Part shown: one piece after another, positions 26,190 through 33,327 of the stretch
Numbering within the stretch: position 1 is the stretch's first letter
Layout: each line of letters starts with the position of its first letter
Assembly (NCBI GenBank): GCA_036504595.1
Contig: DASXUX010000108.1
Span: 62,001 to 126,000 of the forward strand
Direction: 5' to 3'
DNA: 64,000 nucleotides
Origin: DASXUX01 sp036504595
GTDB lineage: Bacteria; Planctomycetota; SZUA-567; H5-PLA8
Made by a program: the position numbers and the translations under genes
Notes under the pieces: generated by a model
What the model saw: the letters and a program-made list of their open reading frames with translations, nothing else
Database searches by the model: none
What the model was told of the DNA's origin: nothing

Positions 26190-27212
26190 TCAATCCGGCG
26201 CCGTCACGTAGCTCGTGTTGTTGCGCAGGAACTCCACGGTGGTGCAATGCGCCAGATACGGCTCGCCATTCTGCCCCGTGCGCAGCAACCAAAGATGTAT
26301 TTCCAGCCGAGCTGGATCGCTCGCATTGCTTTGAAAAAGCTGCGTTGTCGGAAGAACCGAGGGATCCGACCCGGAAGGCTGTGCTTGCGCAGGCTGCAGA
26401 ATGAAACTCTCCGCAACCTGCTGCCGCGAGTTCTGCACCAACACGTAAGCGCTTTCCGGAGCCCCAACGTACGGCGCGACGTAGTACGCCTGCTCCACGT
26501 ATCCCACCACGTAACGGCTTTGCGTCTTGCCGTCCCCGTCGATATCTACGCCTTCTAGCGCCTCATCGAAGATTCCCGGCGGACTGCGCAGACCCACCTG
26601 CCAGCGGTCATCCGGCTGAAAGCGAAAAGACATGAAGCCGTCCGGGGTCCGGCCATTGCCATCCAGAGCGATCCCTGCCGGCAGCGATCCTCCGCAGCGA
26701 AGACCGGAACCCTGCAAAGGCACGAGCTTAGAGGAGTCGTCGAGATTCGGCACCATCAGCCGGCCGTCGCGCCATCCAAAATCCAAGTCCATATAGAAAT
26801 CGTCGGAAAAAACCGGGTTGTAACTCGCTGGAATCGTCTTCAGGAAGACCGCCATCCCCAAAGGGTTCGTCGTTTGCGCCACGTACTTCAACGTGACGCG
26901 ATAGCGGACCTCCGCATTGTTGAAGACGTAGCTGTTCCAACTAATCGAATTGGTGCTGACCCGCGTCGAGTCGTCCAGGTCATCCATCATGCGCCGCAGC
27001 GCTGTCTCCCCTTTGCTCTGCATACCGGCGATGGCCGTATCGCGCGCATAGGAACGGCTGAAGTTTCCAGCCACCGAGAACGCCATCAATATCAACGCCG
27101 AGAACACTGTCAGAGCAACCATGACCTCCAGCAGCGAGAAGCCGCTGGCTTGCCGTCTCCCGTGACTCCAGACTTCCAGACTCCAGACTCCAGACTCTCT
27201 GTTCCGTTCCAT
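26190..27212 (-). CDS. Type IV prepilin-like / GspJ-PulJ-like pseudopilin
   Basis: 340 residues from the ATG at 27212, which overlaps the preceding stop as TGATG. The frame is open to 27488 but the earlier part overlaps the upstream gene. The prepilin signal is RRQASG/FSLLEVMVALTVFSALILM, with cleavage expected after Gly and the essential Glu at +5. The leader before it (residues ~5-17, GVWSLEVWS) is encoded by a CTCCAGA heptameric repeat at 27164-27198, making the leader unusually long. A large C-terminal domain follows, as in GspJ-type minor pseudopilins, with Asp-rich turns (DGNGRTPDG, DIDGDGKTQ). Confidence 0.8.
   Translation of the reverse strand: MERNRESGVWSLEVWSHGRRQASGFSLLEVMVALTVFSALILMAFSVAGNFSRSYARDTAIAGMQSKGETALRRMMDDLDDSTRVSTNSISWNSYVFNNAEVRYRVTLKYVAQTTNPLGMAVFLKTIPASYNPVFSDDFYMDLDFGWRDGRLMVPNLDDSSKLVPLQGSGLRCGGSLPAGIALDGNGRTPDGFMSFRFQPDDRWQVGLRSPPGIFDEALEGVDIDGDGKTQSRYVVGYVEQAYYVAPYVGAPESAYVLVQNSRQQVAESFILQPAQAQPSGSDPSVLPTTQLFQSNASDPARLEIHLWLLRTGQNGEPYLAHCTTVEFLRNNTSYVTAPD
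27164..27198 (-). repeat. Heptameric repeat (CTCCAGA) in the prepilin leader
   Basis: About five 7-nt units immediately downstream of the prepilin start codon, translated on the minus strand as part of the leader peptide. The same unit occurs in a different gene at 30636-30692. Confidence 0.8.
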
Positions 27213-28054
27213 CACTGCGTCCCTCCCGAGCGGTTCGCCAGACAGGTGATTACAGTGATCTGCTGCGGCCTTCCCACTCGGCTCCACCATCGCACTTGAA
27301 CGGCCACTGGCAGCAAAGTCAGTTCGGAAATATTTCGATAGGCGTGGGTTGGCGTGGGTGGCGGATTCAGCGTCTCTCCCGCCAACAGCCGCGGAAACAA
27401 CGGCTGGCCCTGGATTTGGACGCCGGCGGCAGACTGCGGGTCCTGCCCGAAAGGAGCGGTCGTTGTTGAGGTCGTGTAGCTGCTGCAAGGCACCGTCTGA
27501 ATGCTCCCGTCGCCATTCAGGTCCAGGCCATCCCGGTTGCCGGTTCCTGTTGCTCCAGGAACCTCACCGAGTTCGGCTTCGATGGGGTCTTCGTCGTTAA
27601 TGAGAACCACGCGCATTTCGGCCGTCCCGATCGCCGGGCCGTACCAACGCCCGCTGATCTGTTCTGCACCAGCAAACGCATACGTCTCCACGCGCACCCC
27701 ACGCAAACTCGATCCGCCTGTTTTCACCAGATCATCCTCCGCGACGTTCACCGGAAACTGCCCCGGAAGCAGGCGATTCGGATCCGTAGAGCCCGGATAG
27801 GCCCCGCCCGAGAAGGTCGTCGTGAGCTGATGAAACGGCGTGGCGCGCATCTGGCTGATGATCTTGTTGATGGCCGCGTGAGCAATCATCTCCTCCCTCG
27901 CCAGTGCTTCGGCGCGCTGAGCGCCCGCCCAAGCGTGCATCGCTCCAAGCAGAGCAACCGCCAGCACCGCGACAGCCATAGTCGTCTCCAGCAAGGTCGC
28001 GCCCCGCCACCTCGCCGCTTCAGACGCCGTTGGGGCACCACACGCCTTGACCAT
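27212..28054 (-). CDS. Type IV prepilin-like protein (PilV/GspI-like)
   Basis: 280 residues, first gene of the operon. AAGGG lies 5 nt before the ATG. The leader WRG/ATLLETTMAVAVLAVALLGAMHAW fits prepilin peptidase cleavage after Gly with Glu at +5, and the helix continues into AQRAEALAREEMIAHAAINKII. Asp-rich turn DLNGDGSIQ lies near residue 175. It is longer than a typical major pilin (about 150), so it is more probably a minor pilin or pseudopilin. Confidence 0.78.
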   Translation of the reverse strand: MVKACGAPTASEAARWRGATLLETTMAVAVLAVALLGAMHAWAGAQRAEALAREEMIAHAAINKIISQMRATPFHQLTTTFSGGAYPGSTDPNRLLPGQFPVNVAEDDLVKTGGSSLRGVRVETYAFAGAEQISGRWYGPAIGTAEMRVVLINDEDPIEAELGEVPGATGTGNRDGLDLNGDGSIQTVPCSSYTTSTTTAPFGQDPQSAAGVQIQGQPLFPRLLAGETLNPPPTPTHAYRNISELTLLPVAVQVRWWSRVGRPQQITVITCLANRSGGTQ

Positions 28055-28389
28055 AGAGCCCTTGTTTCCAAAGTGAAAAAAGCACAGCGTCTGTCAACCG
28101 GACAGAACCGCCAGACCCAATCAGGGCAACGCGCGCTATGCACGCTTGGGGCCATAGCGGGCGGCGTGGGTACAGCGGCATGCCTCTATGCGGATTTGGC
28201 ATAAGTGCCTGCAGCCCTGGACGCACATGTGCAGGAATCTGCGTCCAACGTTTCATTTCGTTACGCCGGCCAAAGCCATTTTGCGGATACCATCATCCCG
28301 GCTAGCTCTCCGCGCGTTGCTTGCGGGGCGAGCAATACACCGCTAAGCTGCTTGCATTACGCCAAAGTCGAATGTCGTCGGAGGTTCGA
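28055..28389. other. Structured divergent intergenic region
   Basis: These 335 bp separate the pilus-like operon (minus) from the epimerase operon (plus). I see no supported gene. Inverted repeats are CTGTC/GACAG at 28091-28105, GCTATG/CATAGC at 28135-28158, and TGGACGCA/TGCGTCCA at 28218-28247, the last enclosing a GCACATGTGC palindrome. AGCAATACACC (28330-28340) gives GGTGTATT on the minus strand. CGGAGG precedes the epimerase ATG. It probably holds both promoters; a small RNA is possible but unsupported. Confidence 0.5.
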
Positions 28390-29538
28390 ATGAGTGTCGC
28401 AATCGTGACAGGTTCGGCGGGATTGATCGGTTCGGAAAGTTCCCGCTTTCTCCACGCGAAAGGTTTCGATATTGTCGGCATCGATAACGACATGCGCCGC
28501 GTCTTCTTCGGCGATGACGCGTCCACTAAGTGGAGCCGCCGTGAACTGGAAACCGAGCTCCCACGCTACAAGCACTTCGCCATTGATATTCGGAACCAGC
28601 CGGCCATCGAGAAGGTCTTCGCCAAGTATGGCTCCGATATCAAGATCGTCGTCCATGCCGCCGCACAGCCTTCTCACGATTGGGCGGCCAGCGACCCCGT
28701 CACAGACTTCTCGGTGAATGCCGGCGGCACGCTCGCCATGCTGGAAGCGACCCGCAAGCATGCGCCTGACGCCGTGTTCATCTTCACCTCAACCAACAAG
28801 GTCTACGGCGATAATCCCAACTCCCTGCCCCTGATCGAACAGGAGTCGCGTTGGGAAATCGATCCCGAGCACCCCTACTCCAATGGCATCGATGAAACCA
28901 TGTCGCTGGATCAGACCAAGCACTCGGTCTTTGGCGCCTCTAAGGTGGCCGCCGACGTGATGGTTCAGGAATACGGCCGTTACTTCGGCATGAAAACCGG
29001 AGTGTTCCGCGGCGGATGTCTCACGGGCCCGAACCATTCCGGCACTCGCCTGCACGGCTTTCTCGCATACCTGGTAAAGTGCGCCGTTACGGGCGAGACG
29101 TACACGATCTTCGGCTACAAGGGCAAACAGGTCCGCGACAACATCCATTCCCACGACCTCACCAACATGTTCTGGAACTTCTACAAAAAGCCTCGCCCTG
29201 GAGCGGTCTACAACGCCGGCGGCGGCCGCCATAGCAACTGTTCCGTGCGCGAAGCAATCGACATTTGTCAGGAGCTCAGCGGACGAAAAATGTCGATCCA
29301 GTACTCCGAAACCAATCGCATCGGCGATCACATCTGGTGGGTCTCGAGTGTCGCCAGGTTCCAGCACGACTATCCTGACTGGCAATACAAATACGGCCTG
29401 GACGAAATCATGCGCGAAATCTACGGCGCCATGTCCGAACGCTTCGGGGCGGTTCGGTCCCCCGCTCTCCCGCGCGGGAGAGCGGTCAGGAGTGAGGGGG
29501 CATCCGCGAGGCGAAGCGGAGCCCATCCGCGCCGATGA
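28390..29538 (+). CDS. CDP-paratose-2-epimerase-like NAD-dependent SDR
   Basis: 382 residues from the ATG at 28390, with CGGAGG upstream. VTGSAGLIGSESSRFL is the NAD-binding glycine motif, and FTSTNKVYGDNPN is the TNKVYGD block I associate with CDP-paratose/tyvelose epimerases. The expected YxxxK catalytic pair is not found in its usual form, although VFGASKVAADVM aligns where YGATK sits in the neighbour, so Tyr appears replaced by Phe. The last ~29 residues (from RSPALPRGRAVRSEGA) are encoded by a family A palindrome, an artificial-looking tail. The stop overlaps the next start as ATGA. Confidence 0.75.
   Translation: MSVAIVTGSAGLIGSESSRFLHAKGFDIVGIDNDMRRVFFGDDASTKWSRRELETELPRYKHFAIDIRNQPAIEKVFAKYGSDIKIVVHAAAQPSHDWAASDPVTDFSVNAGGTLAMLEATRKHAPDAVFIFTSTNKVYGDNPNSLPLIEQESRWEIDPEHPYSNGIDETMSLDQTKHSVFGASKVAADVMVQEYGRYFGMKTGVFRGGCLTGPNHSGTRLHGFLAYLVKCAVTGETYTIFGYKGKQVRDNIHSHDLTNMFWNFYKKPRPGAVYNAGGGRHSNCSVREAIDICQELSGRKMSIQYSETNRIGDHIWWVSSVARFQHDYPDWQYKYGLDEIMREIYGAMSERFGAVRSPALPRGRAVRSEGASARRSGAHPRR
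29451..29501 (+). repeat. Family A palindrome (divergent copy) at a gene end, in frame
   Basis: Arms CCGCTCTCCC (29462-29471) and GGGAGAGCGG (29476-29485), with tail GGAGTGAGGGGGC. Compensating changes in both arms keep the stem paired. Confidence 0.8.
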
Positions 29539-30602
29539 AACTCGCCCGCATCCTCATCACGGGTGGCGCCGGTTTCGTCGGCTCGAACCTCGCTCTGCGT
29601 TTCCGCCGCCACGTTCCCACGTGCGAAGTCCTCGCGCTGGACAATCTGAAACGCCGCGGCAGCGAACTGAACATCCGCCGCCTCACCGCGGAAGGAATCC
29701 AATTCCAGCACGGCGACGTGCGCTGCCCCGAGGATCTCGCCGAACTTCCGAAACTTGATCTGCTGATCGATTGCTCCGCCGAACCGTCCGTCCAGGCCGG
29801 CACTCGCGGCTCGCCGTTGCCCGTCATCACCAACAACCTCACCGGCACCGTGAACTGTCTCGAAGCAGCGCGGCGAACGGGCGCAGCCTTTCTGTTCTTA
29901 AGCACCAGCCGCGTGTATCCGATCAAGTCCCTCAACGAGGCACCCTTCCGCGAAACAGCCACACGTTTCGAATGGTCCGACACCGGGGTCGGCCTCAGTT
30001 CAGCCGGAGTCACCGAAGCCTTCCCGCTCGAAGGCGCACGTTCCATCTACGGCGCCACCAAGCTTTCCGGCGAACTGCTTATCCAGGAGTACGTCGCCAA
30101 CTGCGGAATGCGCGCCCTCATCAACCGTTGCGGCGTGCTCGCCGGGCCATGGCAGATGGGCAAGGTCGATCAAGGCGTGATCACGCTCTGGGTAGCGCAC
30201 CACTTCTTCGGTAAGCCGCTCTCGTACATCGGTTTTGGCGGCGCCGGCAAGCAAGTGCGCGATATTCTGCATGTGGACGATCTCTTCGAACTGCTTCTGC
30301 GGCAGCTCGATCGCCCCGACGCCTGGGACGGACGCGTCTACAACATCGGCGGCGGTCGCCAAGTCAGCGTCTCGCTGCTGGAACTTACAGAACTCTGCCG
30401 CAAGGCTACTGGGCGACAGATCGACATCAAGTCCGTGCCGGAGACTTCAGCCGTAGACGTGCGCATTTATCTTTCCGACTGCGGCAAAGCCAGGCGCGAC
30501 TTCGGTTGGCAGCCAAACCATTCGCCAGAACAGCTCGTTTCGGATATTTTTCAGTGGCTGCGTCAGAACGAAACGGCCTTGCGGCCAGTCTTTGCAGGTT
30601 GA
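29535..30602 (+). CDS. CDP-paratose-2-epimerase-like SDR, second copy
   Basis: 355 residues. ILITGGAGFVGSNLALRF is the NAD-binding motif, DNLKRRGSELNIRRL matches the DNL(S/K)R-GSE-NL block of CDP-paratose 2-epimerases, and SIYGATKLSGELLI carries the YxxxK catalytic pair that its upstream neighbour lacks. Overlap with the upstream gene (ATGA) and immediate abutment with the downstream gene (stop ends 30602, GTG at 30603) show a translationally coupled three-gene unit. It probably makes or alters a deoxy-sugar nucleotide for surface glycans. Confidence 0.8.
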   Translation: MKLARILITGGAGFVGSNLALRFRRHVPTCEVLALDNLKRRGSELNIRRLTAEGIQFQHGDVRCPEDLAELPKLDLLIDCSAEPSVQAGTRGSPLPVITNNLTGTVNCLEAARRTGAAFLFLSTSRVYPIKSLNEAPFRETATRFEWSDTGVGLSSAGVTEAFPLEGARSIYGATKLSGELLIQEYVANCGMRALINRCGVLAGPWQMGKVDQGVITLWVAHHFFGKPLSYIGFGGAGKQVRDILHVDDLFELLLRQLDRPDAWDGRVYNIGGGRQVSVSLLELTELCRKATGRQIDIKSVPETSAVDVRIYLSDCGKARRDFGWQPNHSPEQLVSDIFQWLRQNETALRPVFAG

Positions 30603-31586
30603 GTGTTCTCTCCGGAGGTGCTCGCGTTGCACCCGCAAGACTCCAGACTCCAGACTCTAGACTCCAGACTCCAGACCCCAGACTCAAGACTCGGTCTAAA
30701 GCTATCGGTCGTCATTCCCGCTTACAATGAGGAGAAGCATGTCGTCCCTACGGTTGAAGGCCTTTCCCTTGAACTGACAGCACAGCAGATTCCGTTCGAG
30801 ATCATCGTCGTTGACGATAACAGTCGCGACGGCACCTCCGAAGCCGTTGAGCAGTTGCGCAAACAGAATCCAGCCGTCCGGCTCGTGCGTCGCCAGCCGC
30901 CATCAGGCTTCGGGCGCGCCATCCGTTCCGGCCTGGACGCCGTGCAGGGCGATGTGGTGGTCGTATACATGGCCGATGCGTCCGATGATCCCAAAGACGT
31001 CGTCGCCTACTACCGCAAGATCCTCGAAGGCTACGACTGTGTCTTCGGCTCGCGGTTCATTCCGGGTGCGAGCGTCGAAAATTACCCGCCGGTGAAACGA
31101 GTGGTGAATCGCATCGTCAACAAATGCATCCAGTGGCTCTTCTGGTGCAAGTACAACGATCTGACGAACGCATTCAAGGCCTACCGCACCGACGTGATCC
31201 GCGAATGCGGCCCCTTCCGCTCCAGCCATTTCAACCTGACGATCGAGATGTCCCTGGCCGCATTGGTCCGGCGCTACAACATCACGCAGATCCCCATCCG
31301 CTGGCAAGGCCGCACGTGGGGACAGTCCAACCTGAAACTCCGCGAAATGGGCCGCCGCTATCTGGCCGTGCTGGTCAAGGCGTGGGCCGAACGCATGCTG
31401 CTCTCCGACGATATGGTGGCCGAACGCCTCGCTTCGCGCTGCGGCGTCGAAGTATCACGGCTCGAACTGCAGAAACGTGTCGAGAAACTGGAGCAGCGCA
31501 TCGGCGACCTGGAGACCACCGCTCAGCCCGTCCCCGTCCTGAAAGAGCCTTCGCCAGTGGCCACCCAGAATGACAACCCAAGCTGA
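30603..31586 (+). CDS. Family 2 glycosyltransferase (polyprenyl-phosphate sugar transferase-like)
   Basis: 327 residues if the GTG at 30603 is the start. The GT2 core begins LSVVIPAYNEEKHVVPTVEGL, with VDDNSRDGT and the MADASDDP metal-binding block, and continues with SRFIPGAS. That pattern fits DPM1-like dolichyl- or polyprenyl-phosphate glycosyltransferases. There is no C-terminal transmembrane pair; the protein ends in a short coiled coil (RLELQKRVEKLEQRIGDLETT). The N-terminal ~30 residues are heptameric repeat translated with a 7-residue period (QDSRLQT), and no better start exists between the repeat and the conserved domain. Confidence 0.8.
   Translation: MFSPEVLALHPQDSRLQTLDSRLQTPDSRLGLKLSVVIPAYNEEKHVVPTVEGLSLELTAQQIPFEIIVVDDNSRDGTSEAVEQLRKQNPAVRLVRRQPPSGFGRAIRSGLDAVQGDVVVVYMADASDDPKDVVAYYRKILEGYDCVFGSRFIPGASVENYPPVKRVVNRIVNKCIQWLFWCKYNDLTNAFKAYRTDVIRECGPFRSSHFNLTIEMSLAALVRRYNITQIPIRWQGRTWGQSNLKLREMGRRYLAVLVKAWAERMLLSDDMVAERLASRCGVEVSRLELQKRVEKLEQRIGDLETTAQPVPVLKEPSPVATQNDNPS
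30636..30692 (+). repeat. Heptameric tandem repeat (CCAGACT) in the N-terminal region of a glycosyltransferase
   Basis: Eight 7-nt units. Because 21 nt equals three units, the encoded peptide itself repeats every seven residues (SRLQTLD, SRLQTPD). Confidence 0.85.
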
Positions 31587-31661
31587 ACGAAGGGGCGAAC
31601 CGGGATAGAGATGCCGGAGCGGAACGTCGGGCCCTTGAGCCTCCGCCCCTGAACCCTGCCG

Positions 31662-33134
31662 TTAATTCAGCCCACGGACGAGGAACGTATTGAACTGCCA
31701 GACGTCTTCTTCCGGCGGCTTCGCGTGGCCGTAGCGCTCGAAGTGGCTGGCGGCATTCTTTAGCGGCGTCCAATCCACGGCCTGCGAGACGAACGGCCCC
31801 AGGTACGGCCGGGCGGTCGCGAGAATCTCGCGGTGCGGCAAGTCGTCGGGCACGCAGACGCCCATGGTCGGATTCTTGATCATCCACAGCGTCGCGGCCA
31901 TGACGGAACAAGCCACCTGAAGCGTCGTGGCGTTCTGCCCGGGGACCAGCTTGCGGGTTTCGTGAATGTCCAGGAGCGAACCGATCCACCAGCTCTTGAA
32001 ATCATGCCCCATCAGCAGACAGCCCAGTTCGTCGCGGCCATCGATGATGTCGTCGTTCATGATGCGCAGCTTCGGCTGCAGGTTGTAGTGGCGCATCGCC
32101 AGCTCATGCAGGCTCGCGATCGCCGAGTCGCAGGGACAATAAGCGTAATGCACGGTCGGCCGATACACCGGCATCCCTTCTTCGCGAACCGTCAGCGCCT
32201 CTGAGATCGAGAAGGCTTCGCCGTGGCGGATGACCATGCCGACGATTTCTCCGCACGGCACCCATGAGCGCACGAACGTCCGGCAGCCCATATGCGCCAG
32301 ACAGATTTGGTTCATCGGGCCGGCCAGATGCACCTGGGATTTCGGCGGAAGTGTGCGTTCGTGAGTCCCCCACCCCATTTCGGCGGGAGCGATGCCTTCC
32401 TCGTAGAAGCCTTCAATAGACCAGGTATTCACGAACTCATTCACCTGTTTCGGCATGCTGGTAATCTGCGTGTCGCGCTCGCTGATGTGGATGACTTTGA
32501 CGTCAAGCATGTAGGCGAGGCGATTGAACATGCGCTTCTTGTAGTATTCCTCGATAAGCTGCCGGCGCTCACCTTGCTCGTTGTGGTCGGCCAGCCACTT
32601 CTGCGCGATGTCTTCCAGCGCAATGCGCGTGAAATGCGAGACCAGCCCGGGATTGGCGCCGTGATCAAGAACCGCTGTCGGACCGCGCTTGGGCTTCCAG
32701 CCTGCGACCATCTTGCGAATCATCATCTGCCGCGCGTAAAGCGTGCGTTCCGTCGGTGGCTGCGTGGGCGCGCCGCAGTACGGATCCCACATTTCCACCG
32801 AGGTGTTGACGTAGCGGACGTTGTGATCGTAGCACCACTGCAGAATGTCGGTGCAGCCGATATTCCAGGCAAGGTCGATGATGATATCCCCGGAACCGAC
32901 GTACTTGCCGAGCAACTCCGGCATGTTCTCGCGGGTGACGCGATCCTTGACGAAGTTGCCGCCCATCTCTCGGACATAGCGCGCGGAGTCTTCGACGTCG
33001 GCAAAATCCATCACGGTGAAGTTTTTCGGCGGCGCATCGATGTGCTTGAACAGCAGCGGCACCGCACAGCGGGAGACCGCGCCCAGTCCGATGACCAGAA
33101 CCTTGCCTTCGAATTTGACTTTCTCTTCCTTCAT
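31662..33134 (-). CDS. Homospermidine synthase
   Basis: 490 residues, close to the ~475-480 expected for bacterial homospermidine synthase. The N-terminus, FEGKVLVIGLGAVSRCAVPLLFKHI, is the NAD-binding fold of the saccharopine-dehydrogenase-like family. IIDLAWNIGCTDILQWCYDHNVRYVNTSVE is the characteristic block of this enzyme and separates it from true saccharopine dehydrogenases. The enzyme makes sym-homospermidine from putrescine in an NAD-dependent reaction in the cytoplasm. GAGGAG precedes the ATG. No other polyamine gene is adjacent, and the gene stands alone between convergent and co-directional unrelated genes. Confidence 0.9.
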   Translation of the reverse strand: MKEEKVKFEGKVLVIGLGAVSRCAVPLLFKHIDAPPKNFTVMDFADVEDSARYVREMGGNFVKDRVTRENMPELLGKYVGSGDIIIDLAWNIGCTDILQWCYDHNVRYVNTSVEMWDPYCGAPTQPPTERTLYARQMMIRKMVAGWKPKRGPTAVLDHGANPGLVSHFTRIALEDIAQKWLADHNEQGERRQLIEEYYKKRMFNRLAYMLDVKVIHISERDTQITSMPKQVNEFVNTWSIEGFYEEGIAPAEMGWGTHERTLPPKSQVHLAGPMNQICLAHMGCRTFVRSWVPCGEIVGMVIRHGEAFSISEALTVREEGMPVYRPTVHYAYCPCDSAIASLHELAMRHYNLQPKLRIMNDDIIDGRDELGCLLMGHDFKSWWIGSLLDIHETRKLVPGQNATTLQVACSVMAATLWMIKNPTMGVCVPDDLPHREILATARPYLGPFVSQAVDWTPLKNAASHFERYGHAKPPEEDVWQFNTFLVRGLN

Positions 33135-33190
33135 CGCGGCTCCTCTGCCTTGAAAATGCTCGATTTTTGGCGCGCAGAATTGTTAGCTGT

Positions 33191-33220
33191 TCAATACTCG
33201 TTTTACACAGAGTCTGTCAA
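33191..33220 (-). promoter_or_regulatory. Possible sigma-70-type promoter of homospermidine synthase
   Basis: On the minus strand TTGACA (33220-33215) is followed after 18 bp by TATTGA (33196-33191), within an A/T-rich stretch, giving a leader of about 50 nt. The -35 is perfect; the -10 is weak. Confidence 0.4.
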
Positions 33221-33327
33221 GACATTACGAACGAAAATCGAAAAATTAAACAAGAAAAATCAACACGCCGCGGTTCATCGTTCGTTGTGCATGGATTTCG
33301 ATGCGCAAAAGCACTCAACACTTAAGA

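Noticed and set aside
28020..28256. 78-codon open frame in the divergent region
   Set aside because: Overlaps the prepilin start out of frame, has no ribosome-binding site, and its DNA is better explained by inverted repeats.
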